A DNA stretch of 64,000 bases from contig CAKVCL010000013.1 in NCBI GenBank assembly GCA_934725855.1, forward strand, positions 1 to 64,000, written 5' to 3'. This document shows positions 8,596 to 17,902 of the stretch, piece after piece. The notes under the pieces are model-generated. The model was not told the origin of the DNA. It made no database searches and was given only the letters and a program-made list of their open reading frames with translations. The stretch comes from an uncultured Cellulosilyticum sp. Its GTDB lineage: Bacteria; Bacillota; Clostridia; Lachnospirales; Cellulosilyticaceae. Every line of letters begins with the position of its first letter. The stretch's first letter is position 1. The translations under genes and the position numbers were made by a program.

Positions 8596-10631
8596 GCTAT
8601 ACTCACCATCCCGATTGATTGAATCTGCACATCTTGTTCTATTTCATTGTAGGATACAACAATTAAGTCGGGAATGTACTGCTCTGTTAAATGCTTAAAG
8701 TAAATACGAACAATAGGTGATGTTAAAATAATAGGCTGCAAACCAATAGAAGTCAGTTTAGCGACTTCTTTTTTAAGTTGCGTTATTAAATTTTGCACGG
8801 TCTTAGGTTCAAGTGCTACATATGCCCCTTGCTCTGTGTGCTGTACATTAGCCATAATCTGTTGCTCTACACTTGGATCTAACGTAATGACTTGATTGGT
8901 ATCTTGGATAAATAGTTTCTTAGAAATAGCTCTTGACAAGCCTTGTCTTACATATTCTGTTAATACATCGGTATCTCTAACGGAAGTTGCATAATCTGCA
9001 AGTATTTCACATATCGTTACTAAATCACGAATGGAAATGCCTTCTTGTAAAAGATTGCCTAGTACCTTTTGAATATCACCAACGCTTAAAAGTTTAGGCG
9101 TTAATTCAGAAATAAGCGTAGGATGTGTTTCATTCACATTATTAATTAATGTTTGGACATCTTGTCTTGTGAGTAATTCATGTAAGTGACGTTTAATTAC
9201 TTCTGTTAAGTGTGTGGCTATAATGGATGGACAATCCACTACTGTATAGCCCTTCATTTCTGCTTTTTCTCTTTGACTTTCATTAATCCATAAGGCTGGC
9301 AGGCCGAATGCAGGTTCTTTTGTTTCAATGCCATCAATTTCTTCTTCTACATAACCTGGGTTCATTGCCATATAATGATCAAACAAAATTTCACCACTTG
9401 CTACTTCAACACCTTTTATTTTGATACTATATGCATTTGGTGCAAGCTGAATATTATCTCTTAAGCGGACTATGGGCACAATGCTCCCTAGCTCTAATGC
9501 TACTTGCCTTCTAATCATTACCACACGGTCTAATAAGTCGCCACCTTGATTCACATCTGCCAGAGGAATAATACCATAGCCAAACTCCAACTCAATAGGA
9601 TCCACTTGAAGCAGTGAAATCACATTTTCAGGTTTACGAACTTCTTCAGCTTCTTCATCTTCAGTATGTATATCCGCCTCAACTTCTTTGATAGCTTGTT
9701 TCTTTGATAATCTTCTCGACATCACAAACCAAATCACCGCTACAGGTATAGTTAATAATAAACTCATTGGTGTAAAAATACCAAGTGTAGCAATTGTAAT
9801 ACTTACAATCAATAATACAAGGGGTGATGCAAAAAGTTGTTGTACAATTGTATCACTCATACCCTCTTGCGTCTCTGTTTTGGTTACAAGCACACCAGTT
9901 GCCAGTGAAATAAGAAGAGATGGAATCGCACTAACAAGTCCATCCCCTATCGTCAAAATGGTATACTTTTGAAGAGCCTCATTCAGTTCCAGCCCTCCCA
10001 TGGTAATTCCTAAAATCAAACCACCGATAATATTAACCATTGTAATAAAAATGCCAACTGTTGCATCATTCTTTACGAATTTAGAAGCACCATCCATCGA
10101 ACCAAAGAACGCTGCCTCATCTTGAATCTTTTTTCTTCTTCGTTTGGCTTCTGCTTCATCTATAAAGCCTGTATTAAGATCTGCATCAATCGCCATTTGT
10201 TTTCCTGGCATAGCATCCAATGTAAAACGTGCCGTTACTTCAGCAACACGGTCAGAACCTTTTGTAATAACTTGCATATTAACAATAGTAATAATAATAA
10301 ACATAATCGCCCCAATGACGATATTACCCCCTGCAACGAATTCTCCGAATGTCTGAACAACATTTCCTGCATAACCACTCGCTAAAATCATTCTGGTACT
10401 TGATAAGTTAAGACCCATTCTAAACAGGGTAGTCATTAACAGCAAGGTTGGAAAAAGTGATAAGTCTAATGGTTCTTTTGAAAAAAGTGCACTCATTAAA
10501 ATAATCGTTGCAATTGAAATATTTACAATCAATAAGATACTTAGAACAATATCCGGCAAAGGTATAATAATTAGAAAAATAAGCCCAACTACAAATAATC
10601 CTAGTATAATATCTCCTGGTTTAAATTTCAC
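8592..10631 (-). CDS. flhA: flagellar export gate protein FlhA
   Basis: 679 residues, normal length. The N-terminal about 310 residues form eight hydrophobic segments including the FHIPEP-family signature region (LLLMTTLFRMGLNLSSTRMI, around 60-80); the C-terminal about 350 residues form the cytosolic substrate-docking domain. FlhA forms the nonameric export gate ring of the flagellar type III secretion system and receives substrates and chaperones. It lies 3 bases from flhB and overlaps flhF by 4. Confidence 0.96.
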   Translation of the reverse strand: MKFKPGDIILGLFVVGLIFLIIIPLPDIVLSILLIVNISIATIILMSALFSKEPLDLSLFPTLLLMTTLFRMGLNLSSTRMILASGYAGNVVQTFGEFVAGGNIVIGAIMFIIITIVNMQVITKGSDRVAEVTARFTLDAMPGKQMAIDADLNTGFIDEAEAKRRRKKIQDEAAFFGSMDGASKFVKNDATVGIFITMVNIIGGLILGITMGGLELNEALQKYTILTIGDGLVSAIPSLLISLATGVLVTKTETQEGMSDTIVQQLFASPLVLLIVSITIATLGIFTPMSLLLTIPVAVIWFVMSRRLSKKQAIKEVEADIHTEDEEAEEVRKPENVISLLQVDPIELEFGYGIIPLADVNQGGDLLDRVVMIRRQVALELGSIVPIVRLRDNIQLAPNAYSIKIKGVEVASGEILFDHYMAMNPGYVEEEIDGIETKEPAFGLPALWINESQREKAEMKGYTVVDCPSIIATHLTEVIKRHLHELLTRQDVQTLINNVNETHPTLISELTPKLLSVGDIQKVLGNLLQEGISIRDLVTICEILADYATSVRDTDVLTEYVRQGLSRAISKKLFIQDTNQVITLDPSVEQQIMANVQHTEQGAYVALEPKTVQNLITQLKKEVAKLTSIGLQPIILTSPIVRIYFKHLTEQYIPDLIVVSYNEIEQDVQIQSIGMVSIA

Positions 10632-10634
10632 TTT

Positions 10635-11753
10635 CTAGTTCCTCCCATCCATTTTTTTATTTTGTAAATTATAAACAAAGGCAAGCACTTCAGCCACAGC
10701 GCCATAAAGCTCTGGTGGAATTTCTTTTTCTAAATCTACCGTATAATATAAAGACCTGGCCAAAGGTTTATTTTCTACAATGGTGACATTAGCTTCTTTT
10801 GCCTTTTCTTTTATCTTTTGAGCAACATAATCTACACCCTTTGCAACCACTATAGGCGCACGCCCACTTTTTTCATCATATTTTAAAGCAATCGCAAAAT
10901 GGGTAGGATTGGTAATAATAACATCTGCTTCAGGTACTGCTTGCATCATACGTTTCATAGAGGCTTGTCTCATCTTTTGCTTAATCTTTGACTTAATTTG
11001 AGGATCTCCTTCTGCATTTTTAAATTCTTCTTTGACTTCCTGTTTGGTCATTTTAATGCTATCTTCATGCTTAAACCACTGATAGACGTAATCTGCAATG
11101 GCAATGATTAAAAACGCCCCTCCAACAAAAAGGCCAAGTTCAACTACCGTATGTGCTAGGCGATTTAATATACTGGAAACGCTTGTTTGATATAATCCTA
11201 AAAACTCTGGAATCTTTCCCTTAATAAGATTAACTGCTACAGCACCTAAAATTGATACTTTGCCAACAGCAAGTACCAAATGAATTAATGTATCTTTTGA
11301 AAAAATACGTTTCATCCCAGATAACGGATTCATTTTAGAAAACTTAAACTTCATCGGTTCAAAACTCACTTTAAACTTAACTTGAATATAACCAATTAAA
11401 AAAGCAAAAAACATTAAAGAGGCCCATAAAGGTAAGCAAATTAATAAAAATTGAAAGATACTGTTTTTTATTACCCCATATAACAACTTTTGATTGGAAT
11501 CCCCCGTCACAATACTAATATAACGAAATCCCTGGGTAAGCATTTTTATAATGCCATTTAACATATAACTTCCCAAAACTAAACTAATACAAGAAAAACT
11601 AATAATTAAAACAGCTGTATTGAGCTCTTTACTTTGTGCCACTTGCCCCTTTTTTCTGGCATCTTGTCTTTTCTTGTCCGTTGCTTTTTCAGTTCTTCCT
11701 TCACTTTCAGCAGAGAAGAATTGAAGTTTTAATGGATATCTATTTTGAATCAT
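10635..11753 (-). CDS. flhB: flagellar export switch protein FlhB
   Basis: 372 residues. An N-terminal charged region (EGRTEKATDKKRQDARKKGQ) is followed by four membrane segments (about 45-225) and a cytosolic domain with the self-cleavage motif NPTH (Asn282-His285). Autocleavage between Asn and Pro switches export from rod/hook to filament proteins. FliK, the ruler that triggers this, is encoded in the same operon. Its ATG overlaps the end of fliR by 4 bases. Confidence 0.96.
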   Translation of the reverse strand: MIQNRYPLKLQFFSAESEGRTEKATDKKRQDARKKGQVAQSKELNTAVLIISFSCISLVLGSYMLNGIIKMLTQGFRYISIVTGDSNQKLLYGVIKNSIFQFLLICLPLWASLMFFAFLIGYIQVKFKVSFEPMKFKFSKMNPLSGMKRIFSKDTLIHLVLAVGKVSILGAVAVNLIKGKIPEFLGLYQTSVSSILNRLAHTVVELGLFVGGAFLIIAIADYVYQWFKHEDSIKMTKQEVKEEFKNAEGDPQIKSKIKQKMRQASMKRMMQAVPEADVIITNPTHFAIALKYDEKSGRAPIVVAKGVDYVAQKIKEKAKEANVTIVENKPLARSLYYTVDLEKEIPPELYGAVAEVLAFVYNLQNKKMDGRN

Positions 11754-12535
11754 AGTCCCCTCATTCCTGCAATCACATCATTTACCGTTTGAACCAGTGT
11801 TTCAATAATCATCTGATTAAATTGACTGGTCACGTTCATCATCATGATTAATAAAACAAATAAGATAATCATTTTAATAGGAATCCCTACAACAAACATG
11901 TTCATTTGTGGAACCGTACGTGCTAAAATTCCCATAGCAAAATCAACCACTAAAATAACGCCTACAATTGGCATAGACAACTTAAGTCCTAATTCAAAAT
12001 AAACTCCCATAGTCTCTACCATTCCCATTGCAATATTATCAGAAAATACTGCTTTACCAATAGGAATTAAGTCAAAAGACTCAATCAATGTCTTTATAAA
12101 CCAATGATATCCTCCTGACTGAATAAAAATGACTACTAACCCTAAATTATAAAGTCTTCCAATTTGCGTAGCTTGAGTACCGGATGTAGGATCCATTACC
12201 ACACTCATACTTAAGCCGCCTTGCATACTAAGAAGTGAACCCACAAAAGGGTAGATCTGAAAAAATAGCTTTACGACAAATCCTAGACTTAGACCAACGA
12301 TCATTTCCTTGACTAAAATTGCAGAATAACTCACTAAATTGGGTGCGTAATACGTCATTGTAACATCTGTTTTAAAAAAGACTGGAAGTGCAATGCCGAG
12401 TGCTAACCCAGATAAGGCAATACGCGGCATTCGCGTTTCTTCAATAATCGGCAAAAAAGCAATTGCCCCAATTATCCTTACAAATATGATTATAAAAACA
12501 TCTCTGTGCGCATATAAATACGTTAATTCGCTCAT
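11750..12535 (-). CDS. fliR: flagellar export gate protein FliR
   Basis: 261 residues with about six membrane segments, typical FliR length and features (ETRMPRIALSGLALGIALP near 35-53; GGLSMSVVMDPTSG near 105-118). FliR joins FliP and FliQ to form the helical export channel at the centre of the basal body. It lies 9 bases after fliQ and overlaps flhB, in the common fliO-P-Q-R-flhB-flhA order. Confidence 0.94.
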   Translation of the reverse strand: MSELTYLYAHRDVFIIIFVRIIGAIAFLPIIEETRMPRIALSGLALGIALPVFFKTDVTMTYYAPNLVSYSAILVKEMIVGLSLGFVVKLFFQIYPFVGSLLSMQGGLSMSVVMDPTSGTQATQIGRLYNLGLVVIFIQSGGYHWFIKTLIESFDLIPIGKAVFSDNIAMGMVETMGVYFELGLKLSMPIVGVILVVDFAMGILARTVPQMNMFVVGIPIKMIILFVLLIMMMNVTSQFNQMIIETLVQTVNDVIAGMRGL

Positions 12536-12544
12536 CTTCTTAAC

Positions 12545-12808
12545 CTACAATAATGAATTAAAACTGCCATATAATTTAATAGTATAAGCAGATAGCATGT
12601 TCATAATCCAAGAACCAAATAAAATAATCGCAAGAAAAACTGCAATGATTTTAGGAACAAAAGCCAAAGTCTGCTCTTGAATAGAAGTAGCTGTCTGAAA
12701 AATACTCACAATTAATCCAATCACTAGCCCTGTTAATAAAATAGGAAGCGATGTTTTAATAATCATCATTAATGCGTCACGCATAATATCCAGTACAACT
12801 TGTTCCAT
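12545..12808 (-). CDS. fliQ: flagellar export gate protein FliQ
   Basis: 87 residues with two membrane helices (about 16-38 and 52-72), the usual FliQ size. It shows the characteristic TGLVIGLIVSIFQTATSIQEQTL-type hairpin region between and within the helices. Four copies join FliP5R1 in the export channel. A GGAGG-type ribosome binding site precedes the ATG. Confidence 0.94.
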   Translation of the reverse strand: MEQVVLDIMRDALMMIIKTSLPILLTGLVIGLIVSIFQTATSIQEQTLAFVPKIIAVFLAIILFGSWIMNMLSAYTIKLYGSFNSLL

Positions 12809-12819
12809 GGTATTCCCTC

Positions 12820-13644
12820 CTAATTAAATGTCTGTAAAAGTTCACCAATAATTAATCCCCAGCCATCTACTAATACAAAAAGAAGTACTTTAAAAGGCAA
12901 CGAAATGGTAGCAGGTGGAAGCATCATCATTCCCATGGACATTAATGTTGCTGCAACTACCATGTCAATAACAATAAATGGTATGTATATTACAAATCCA
13001 ATTATAAATCCTGCCCTTAGTTCATGCACAATAAATGCTGGAACAAGAACATAAAGAGGCAACTTTTTCGCAATCTCTTTCGCATCTGTATCTGTAATAG
13101 GCGGTATATCCGCAATTTGCATAAATAATGCAATGTCATCATCATCTGCTTGCTTCAGCATAAAATCTTTAAGTGGAAGTAAACCCTCCTCAATTGCAAC
13201 TTCCTTAGTAATTTTTCCTTGCTCATAAGGCTCTAGTGCATTTGTTTTAATCTGGGTGATAACTGGACTCATTACAAAAAAAGTTAAAAATAAAGCAATC
13301 CCGATCAACACTTGATTAGGTGGAACGGTCTGTGTTCCAACAGCAGATCTTATAAAATGTAATGTAATAATAATACGCAAAAATGCTGTCATCATAATGA
13401 GTATAGATGGTGCTAATGCAATAACGGTAATAATTAAAATCATCTGCAAACTTCCTGTTGCTTCACTAGGCGTAAAATACTGAGCAATATTAAATGGATT
13501 ACTGGCAACATTTGCTGCATTAGTGGTCTCATCTACTGAAGCAATAGGACTTGCTTTAAGTTCAAAAGATATCCCTAGTATTATATTAAATAAAACAAAA
13601 ATAATTATATTTTTTCGAATGGCTTTATTCATTATTTTCATCAT
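12820..13644 (-). CDS. fliP: flagellar export gate protein FliP
   Basis: 274 residues. A cleavable signal-like N-terminus (about 10-32) is followed by membrane segments with typical FliP features (TAFLRIIITLHFIRSAVGTQ near 85-104; GMMMLPPATISLPFK near 238-252). FliP forms the pentameric core of the flagellar export channel. The start region overlaps the end of fliO; ATGs at 13644, 13641 and 13632 are all possible because the ribosome binding site is weak, so translational coupling to fliO is likely. Confidence 0.94.
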   Translation of the reverse strand: MMKIMNKAIRKNIIIFVLFNIILGISFELKASPIASVDETTNAANVASNPFNIAQYFTPSEATGSLQMILIITVIALAPSILIMMTAFLRIIITLHFIRSAVGTQTVPPNQVLIGIALFLTFFVMSPVITQIKTNALEPYEQGKITKEVAIEEGLLPLKDFMLKQADDDDIALFMQIADIPPITDTDAKEIAKKLPLYVLVPAFIVHELRAGFIIGFVIYIPFIVIDMVVAATLMSMGMMMLPPATISLPFKVLLFVLVDGWGLIIGELLQTFN

Positions 13645-13978
13645 TTGCTTTTTGTTTTCCTTTCATGAAGTGCCTAAATTGTTCCTGAAAAGATATATTC
13701 TCTTTATCCTCAAAAATTAGTTCCTTACTATCTAATTCTTTTAAATAAGTTATATTTCCTTTTTGAGCACATCCCATCAGATAGTAACATGTTCCAACCT
13801 TAACAATGTAAAGATATTGTCCTTGCATAAGTGGCAATGCCTCAATAATCTCCATATTCTTATGAAACCCTAGTTTTTTGTTGAGCATACCTACTTTCTT
13901 AGTTACAAAATAAGTTAAAGCTAATATCCCTACAAATACAATACATAAAAAAATTAATTCTAGTATTTCGTTAAACAT
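13625..13978 (-). CDS. fliO: flagellar biosynthesis protein FliO (FliZ/YlaF type)
   Basis: About 117 residues from the ATG at 13978, preceded by GGTGAG. In-frame upstream starts at 13993 and at a GTG at 14044 exist, but the latter lies inside a strong hairpin and lacks a ribosome binding site. One N-terminal membrane helix is followed by a small cytosolic beta domain (MEIIEALPLMQGQYLYIVKVG, then YYLMGCAQKGNITYLKELD) typical of FliO, a scaffold for FliP assembly. Position immediately ahead of fliP supports the call. The 3' end overlaps fliP. Confidence 0.85.
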   Translation of the reverse strand: MFNEILELIFLCIVFVGILALTYFVTKKVGMLNKKLGFHKNMEIIEALPLMQGQYLYIVKVGTCYYLMGCAQKGNITYLKELDSKELIFEDKENISFQEQFRHFMKGKQKANDENNE

Positions 13979-14013
13979 ATTCTCACCATTCATTTTATAT
14001 TCATCTGTATATA

Positions 14014-14050
14014 GTATTAGTGGTATCACAATATGTGGTACCACTAATAC
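14014..14050 (-). other. intercistronic hairpin between cheY and fliO
   Basis: Two 16-base arms (14014-14029 and 14035-14050) match at 15 of 16 positions around a 5-base loop. In the transcribed minus strand the single mismatch is A opposite C. The 3' arm is not followed by a run of T, so it does not look like a standard intrinsic terminator. It may protect or process the mRNA, or cause partial polarity within the fla/che operon (inference). Confidence 0.7.
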
Positions 14051-14062
14051 CTTAATCCTTTA

Positions 14063-14425
14063 TTAGCCTACTACTTTTCTTACAGCTTCTAATACCCTAT
14101 CTGCTTGGAAAGGCTTAACAATAAAATCTCTTGCACCTGCTTGAATGGATTCAATAACCATTGCTTGCTGACCCATAGCAGAACACATGACAATTTTAGC
14201 ACCTGGATCCATTGCCTTAATATTTTTAACGGCATCAATTCCATTCATTTCTGGCATTGTAATATCCATAAGAACTAAATCTGGTGTAAGCTCTTTATAT
14301 TTTTCAACTGCTTTTGCACCATTATCTGCTTCTCCAGCCACCTCATAACCATTTTTACTTAAAATGTCTTTAATCATCATACGCATAAATGCTGCATCAT
14401 CTACAATTAGTACTCTCTTTGCCAT
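14063..14425 (-). CDS. cheY: chemotaxis response regulator CheY
   Basis: 120-residue single receiver domain. The acidic pocket Asp9/Asp10, phospho-acceptor Asp54 (LVLMDITMPEM), Ser82 (MCSAMGQ) and Lys104 (VKPF) are all present. CheY-P, made by CheA, binds FliM/FliY to bias flagellar rotation and is dephosphorylated by CheC and FliY, all encoded in this operon. It sits between fliY and fliO, as in Bacillus subtilis. Confidence 0.96.
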   Translation of the reverse strand: MAKRVLIVDDAAFMRMMIKDILSKNGYEVAGEADNGAKAVEKYKELTPDLVLMDITMPEMNGIDAVKNIKAMDPGAKIVMCSAMGQQAMVIESIQAGARDFIVKPFQADRVLEAVRKVVG

Positions 14426-14440
14426 AATCGTACACCTCTC

Positions 14441-15640
14441 TTAAATTCTATTTTCTGGATTAATAATATCTGTAATTCGAATACCAAAATTCTCATCAAT
14501 GACAACAACTTCACCAGTTGCAATAAATTTACCATTCACTAAAACGTCAACTGGTTCACCGACTAAACGATTGAGTTCAACGATGCTTCCTGGGCCAAAT
14601 TCTAAAATTTCTTTAATTTTCCTTGAAGTACGGCCTAACTCAACTGATACCTCTAGAGAAACGTCCATTAAGATATCCATGTTTTCTTTTGGATAAACCT
14701 TAGGGCCACTATCAAATGATTGGAATTGTGGCGTCTGAACATCAACATCCTGTCTTACACTACTACTATAATTTGGTGTTTGTTGCATAGCTGGTTGAGC
14801 CATTTGAATTGGTTCATTATATATAGGATTTTGAATGGGTTGTGGCACTGGTTGTGGCATAGGCGCTGGCTGTGGCGCTACTTGAGGCGCCGGTGCTGGT
14901 TGTGGTGCTACTTCAGGAACTGGTGCCGCTGATGGCGTAGCATCTTCTTGAGAAAGCAAACCATTAATTAAATCCTTAGCAAATTTAAGTGGTAAAATTT
15001 GCATCAGTTCACTATCAATAATATTTTCTTCAATTTGTAACCTAAAAGCAATTTTAACAATATCTCCTTTAGGTCCAAATATCTTCTCTAAATCTGTGTC
15101 CATCTTAATGGCTTGTGGTGGACTAATATCAATCTTTTTATTGAAAATTTGAGCCATTGAAGTAGATGAAGACCCAATCATTTGATTCATTGACTCTGCA
15201 ATAGCACTTAAATGAAGTTCTGTTACTGGGCCATCAACATAAGCACCTGTCCCCCCCATCATCAAATCTGCTATTACTTTAACATCTTGGTCCTTCAATA
15301 TCATTAAGTTAGAACCAATAAACCCTTCAGTATAATCAACGGAAACAGCTGTCAAATCATCAGTGATTGTTGCAGTAAATTCATCCCATGTCATTGCTTC
15401 AACTTTAGGTGTTGTAATTAATACTTTATGATTAAGAAGTGTAAATAGGGTCGTTGCTGCAGTCCCCATACTAATATTTCCAATCTCACCTAATGCATCA
15501 ATTTCATCTGGACTTAATTGTACTGAACCTTCTACTGAATCCCCTGAGCCTTGTTCCGCTTCACTACTGCTAGCATCATCGGAAGATACACTTCCCAGTA
15601 GTGCATTGATTTCTTCTTGGGAAAGCATTTCGGCTACCAT
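14441..15640 (-). CDS. fliY: flagellar switch protein and CheY-P phosphatase FliY (FliN/FliY)
   Basis: 399 residues from the ATG at 15640. GGGAGG lies 7 bases upstream, and the ATG shares its A with the TGA stop of fliM (TGATG), so the genes are coupled. An N-terminal CheY-P binding peptide (MLSQEEINALLG) is followed by a CheC-like domain with E-x-x-N pairs at Glu52/Asn55 and Glu149/Asn152, a Pro/Ala/Gln-rich linker (about 235-295) and a C-terminal FliN/SpoA domain (about 315-399). It combines C-ring structure with dephosphorylation of CheY-P at the motor. Confidence 0.95.
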   Translation of the reverse strand: MVAEMLSQEEINALLGSVSSDDASSSEAEQGSGDSVEGSVQLSPDEIDALGEIGNISMGTAATTLFTLLNHKVLITTPKVEAMTWDEFTATITDDLTAVSVDYTEGFIGSNLMILKDQDVKVIADLMMGGTGAYVDGPVTELHLSAIAESMNQMIGSSSTSMAQIFNKKIDISPPQAIKMDTDLEKIFGPKGDIVKIAFRLQIEENIIDSELMQILPLKFAKDLINGLLSQEDATPSAAPVPEVAPQPAPAPQVAPQPAPMPQPVPQPIQNPIYNEPIQMAQPAMQQTPNYSSSVRQDVDVQTPQFQSFDSGPKVYPKENMDILMDVSLEVSVELGRTSRKIKEILEFGPGSIVELNRLVGEPVDVLVNGKFIATGEVVVIDENFGIRITDIINPENRI

Positions 15641-16626
15641 CACTCATCCTCCCTCGTAATTACTTGATTAATTTTTATTGCCACTTTATTTTTATATTCT
15701 CCTGGAGTACCAGTGAACTTCAAAATATTACCTACATAAACATCTAAATCAGAATCGATATCTCGATCAAGCTTAATAATATCTGATCGCATGAGTTCAA
15801 GAAACTCTTTAACGGTTATATGTGTTTTTCCTAAAATAACTTTAACTGGCACACGGGATTTTTGAATCATCTTCTGGATATATTCCCCATATGAAGGTCC
15901 CAATTCCTGCTCTTTTTGAGAAAACCAAAACTTGGTGTTTAACTTATCCATAATTGACTCAATTACCAAGTGTGGAATACATATATTCATCATACCCGCA
16001 ACATTACCTATTTTTATATTAAGCGTAACAAGTGCAATAATCTCATTAGGAGAAATAATTTGTACCACTTGTGAATTCGTTTCAATTTTTTCAAGCATAG
16101 GATCTAATTCTACAACATTTTGCCAAGGTTCCACCAAGAGTTGAACAAATTGGACAAATATCTTTTCTAAAATAACGCGTTCAATGTCTGTAAAATCTCT
16201 AATACTATTCAGACCACTTCCACTTCCACCTAATACCCTATCAATAATAGTAAACCCCATATTGGGTGAAAGTTCAAGCAAAATTGAACCTTTTAATGGT
16301 CTAAAATCTGTCACCGCTAAAATAACGGGATTAATTAATGCATTAGAAAACTCTGAATAGGTAACTGCCTCTGCATTCATAACTTCAGCCGATACCATCG
16401 TTCTGAGATGACCTGATAAATAGGTAGAGATTAGTCTGGCATAATTTTCAAAAATAATCTCTAATGTTCTTAATTGCTCTTTAGAGAATTTTGATGGTCT
16501 TGTAAAGTCATAAACTTTAACACCCTTTTGCTCATTTGCCTCTTGCATATCATTAACATCAATTTCTCCAGTATTTAGCGCCTTAAACAATTCGTCAATT
16601 TCGCTTTGTGATAATACCTCGCCCAC
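15640..16626 (-). CDS. fliM: flagellar motor switch protein FliM
   Basis: 328 residues. An N-terminal CheY-binding peptide (VLSQSEIDELFKAL), a middle CheC-like domain without the phosphatase pairs, and a C-terminal SpoA domain (about 245-325) are present. FliM links FliG to FliN/FliY in the C ring and receives CheY-P. The stop overlaps the start of fliY. Confidence 0.95.
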   Translation of the reverse strand: MGEVLSQSEIDELFKALNTGEIDVNDMQEANEQKGVKVYDFTRPSKFSKEQLRTLEIIFENYARLISTYLSGHLRTMVSAEVMNAEAVTYSEFSNALINPVILAVTDFRPLKGSILLELSPNMGFTIIDRVLGGSGSGLNSIRDFTDIERVILEKIFVQFVQLLVEPWQNVVELDPMLEKIETNSQVVQIISPNEIIALVTLNIKIGNVAGMMNICIPHLVIESIMDKLNTKFWFSQKEQELGPSYGEYIQKMIQKSRVPVKVILGKTHITVKEFLELMRSDIIKLDRDIDSDLDVYVGNILKFTGTPGEYKNKVAIKINQVITREDE

Positions 16627-16648
16627 CCAGTGTCACCTCCTTTTCTCA

Positions 16649-17125
16649 TTATTGAATAAAATACTCTTGAAAATACACTTTACAGACCATATCTGTGTCT
16701 AATAAAGTATTTAATCTTGAAATGATTTCATCCGCTAATTTTTCTTTTCCATTTGTAGCATTCAGCATCGTATACGTTTGTTCTCCAACTGTAGAAATAA
16801 GTTCATTACGTACACTTGCTGCATTCGCCGTAATCTGTTCAGATAAAGCATTAAATGCCTTTTCATCCGCAGCATTAACACCAATTGAAACTTGAACCTT
16901 AGCAAAATGTTGTACATTTCCACTTTCAGTAGCGATATTAGTTAAAATAGAATCCCCTAAGTCAATAGGCTTTAACACTTGCTGCTGGGCTTCTTCTTCT
17001 GTTTGATTAGCACTTGCCACTGTATTATTGCTAAACATTTTCCACACAAAAAAGGTGCTACCTCCAATAGCTAATGCTAAAACAACTAATGCAATAATCA
17101 CAAATAACTTAAATTTACCTTCCAA
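16649..17125 (-). CDS. fliL: flagellar basal body-associated protein FliL
   Basis: 158 residues with one N-terminal membrane helix (about 7-30) and a periplasmic-side/extracytoplasmic FliL domain (about 50-158), with a typical C-terminal ending of the kind VCKVYFQEYFIQ. FliL binds the stator units and supports motor function. The gene lies just after motB, which fits a role with the stators. Confidence 0.92.
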   Translation of the reverse strand: MEGKFKLFVIIALVVLALAIGGSTFFVWKMFSNNTVASANQTEEEAQQQVLKPIDLGDSILTNIATESGNVQHFAKVQVSIGVNAADEKAFNALSEQITANAASVRNELISTVGEQTYTMLNATNGKEKLADEIISRLNTLLDTDMVCKVYFQEYFIQ

Positions 17126-17141
17126 TTTTCTTTTCCCCCCT

Positions 17142-17891
17142 TTACCTAGTTGCTGGTAATGTTAATTTAATCTCCACTCTACGATTTTTTGCACGACCTT
17201 CTGCTGTGTCATTTGCTGCAATTGGATGATACTCTCCCCAACCCACACATACGATTTGAGTCGCATCAAAATCCATTAGTTCAGCATAAAAACGCATAAC
17301 AGCAATCGCTCTTGCGCTAGATAGTTCCCAGTTACTAGGAAATTTTGCAGTCGAGATTGGATTATTGTCGGTATGCCCTTCAATACTTAATGTATATCCT
17401 TGCGCTACATATTCTTTAAGCTTGTTTCCTAATGTTTCTAATGTTCTTACTGCACCTGCTTTAATCTGCGCATCACCAGAAGCAAATAAAACGCCATCTT
17501 TAAAGCGGATAACAATTTCGTCACCTTGTCGCTCCACATCAATGCGCTCATTCATTTGTTTTTCTTCTACATATGCATTAAGTTCCTCGGTTGCTTCTGC
17601 AAGTGCCTGATTTTCCTCTAACGCATCTTGAATTGAAAAGGTCGTTTGCTTTATCGGCATTTGTGACATACCATTTTGCATTGCCGTATTGGTCGTATTA
17701 ATCGTCTGCCCTCCATCAAAAATACTAACTTGAGCATGAAATGAATTTATTAACTGTTGAAATTTAGCAGCATCTACTGTAGACATTGAGAACAATAATA
17801 CGAAAAAGCACAAGAGCAGTGTCATCATATCACCATAAGTATTCATATAAGCAGGTGCACCTTTTTTAGGTTCATCTTCTTTTTTCTTCAT
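17142..17891 (-). CDS. motB: flagellar stator protein MotB
   Basis: 249 residues. The N-terminal membrane helix carries the proton-binding Asp21 (NTYGDMMTLLLCFFVLLF). A linker and plug region is followed by an OmpA-like peptidoglycan-binding domain (about 125-245; SIEGHTDNNPIS and NRRVEIKL). Together with MotA it forms the torque-generating stator anchored to the wall. It lies 11 bases after motA. Confidence 0.95.
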   Translation of the reverse strand: MKKKEDEPKKGAPAYMNTYGDMMTLLLCFFVLLFSMSTVDAAKFQQLINSFHAQVSIFDGGQTINTTNTAMQNGMSQMPIKQTTFSIQDALEENQALAEATEELNAYVEEKQMNERIDVERQGDEIVIRFKDGVLFASGDAQIKAGAVRTLETLGNKLKEYVAQGYTLSIEGHTDNNPISTAKFPSNWELSSARAIAVMRFYAELMDFDATQIVCVGWGEYHPIAANDTAEGRAKNRRVEIKLTLPATR

Positions 17892-17902
17892 GCCTTCACC
17901 AC

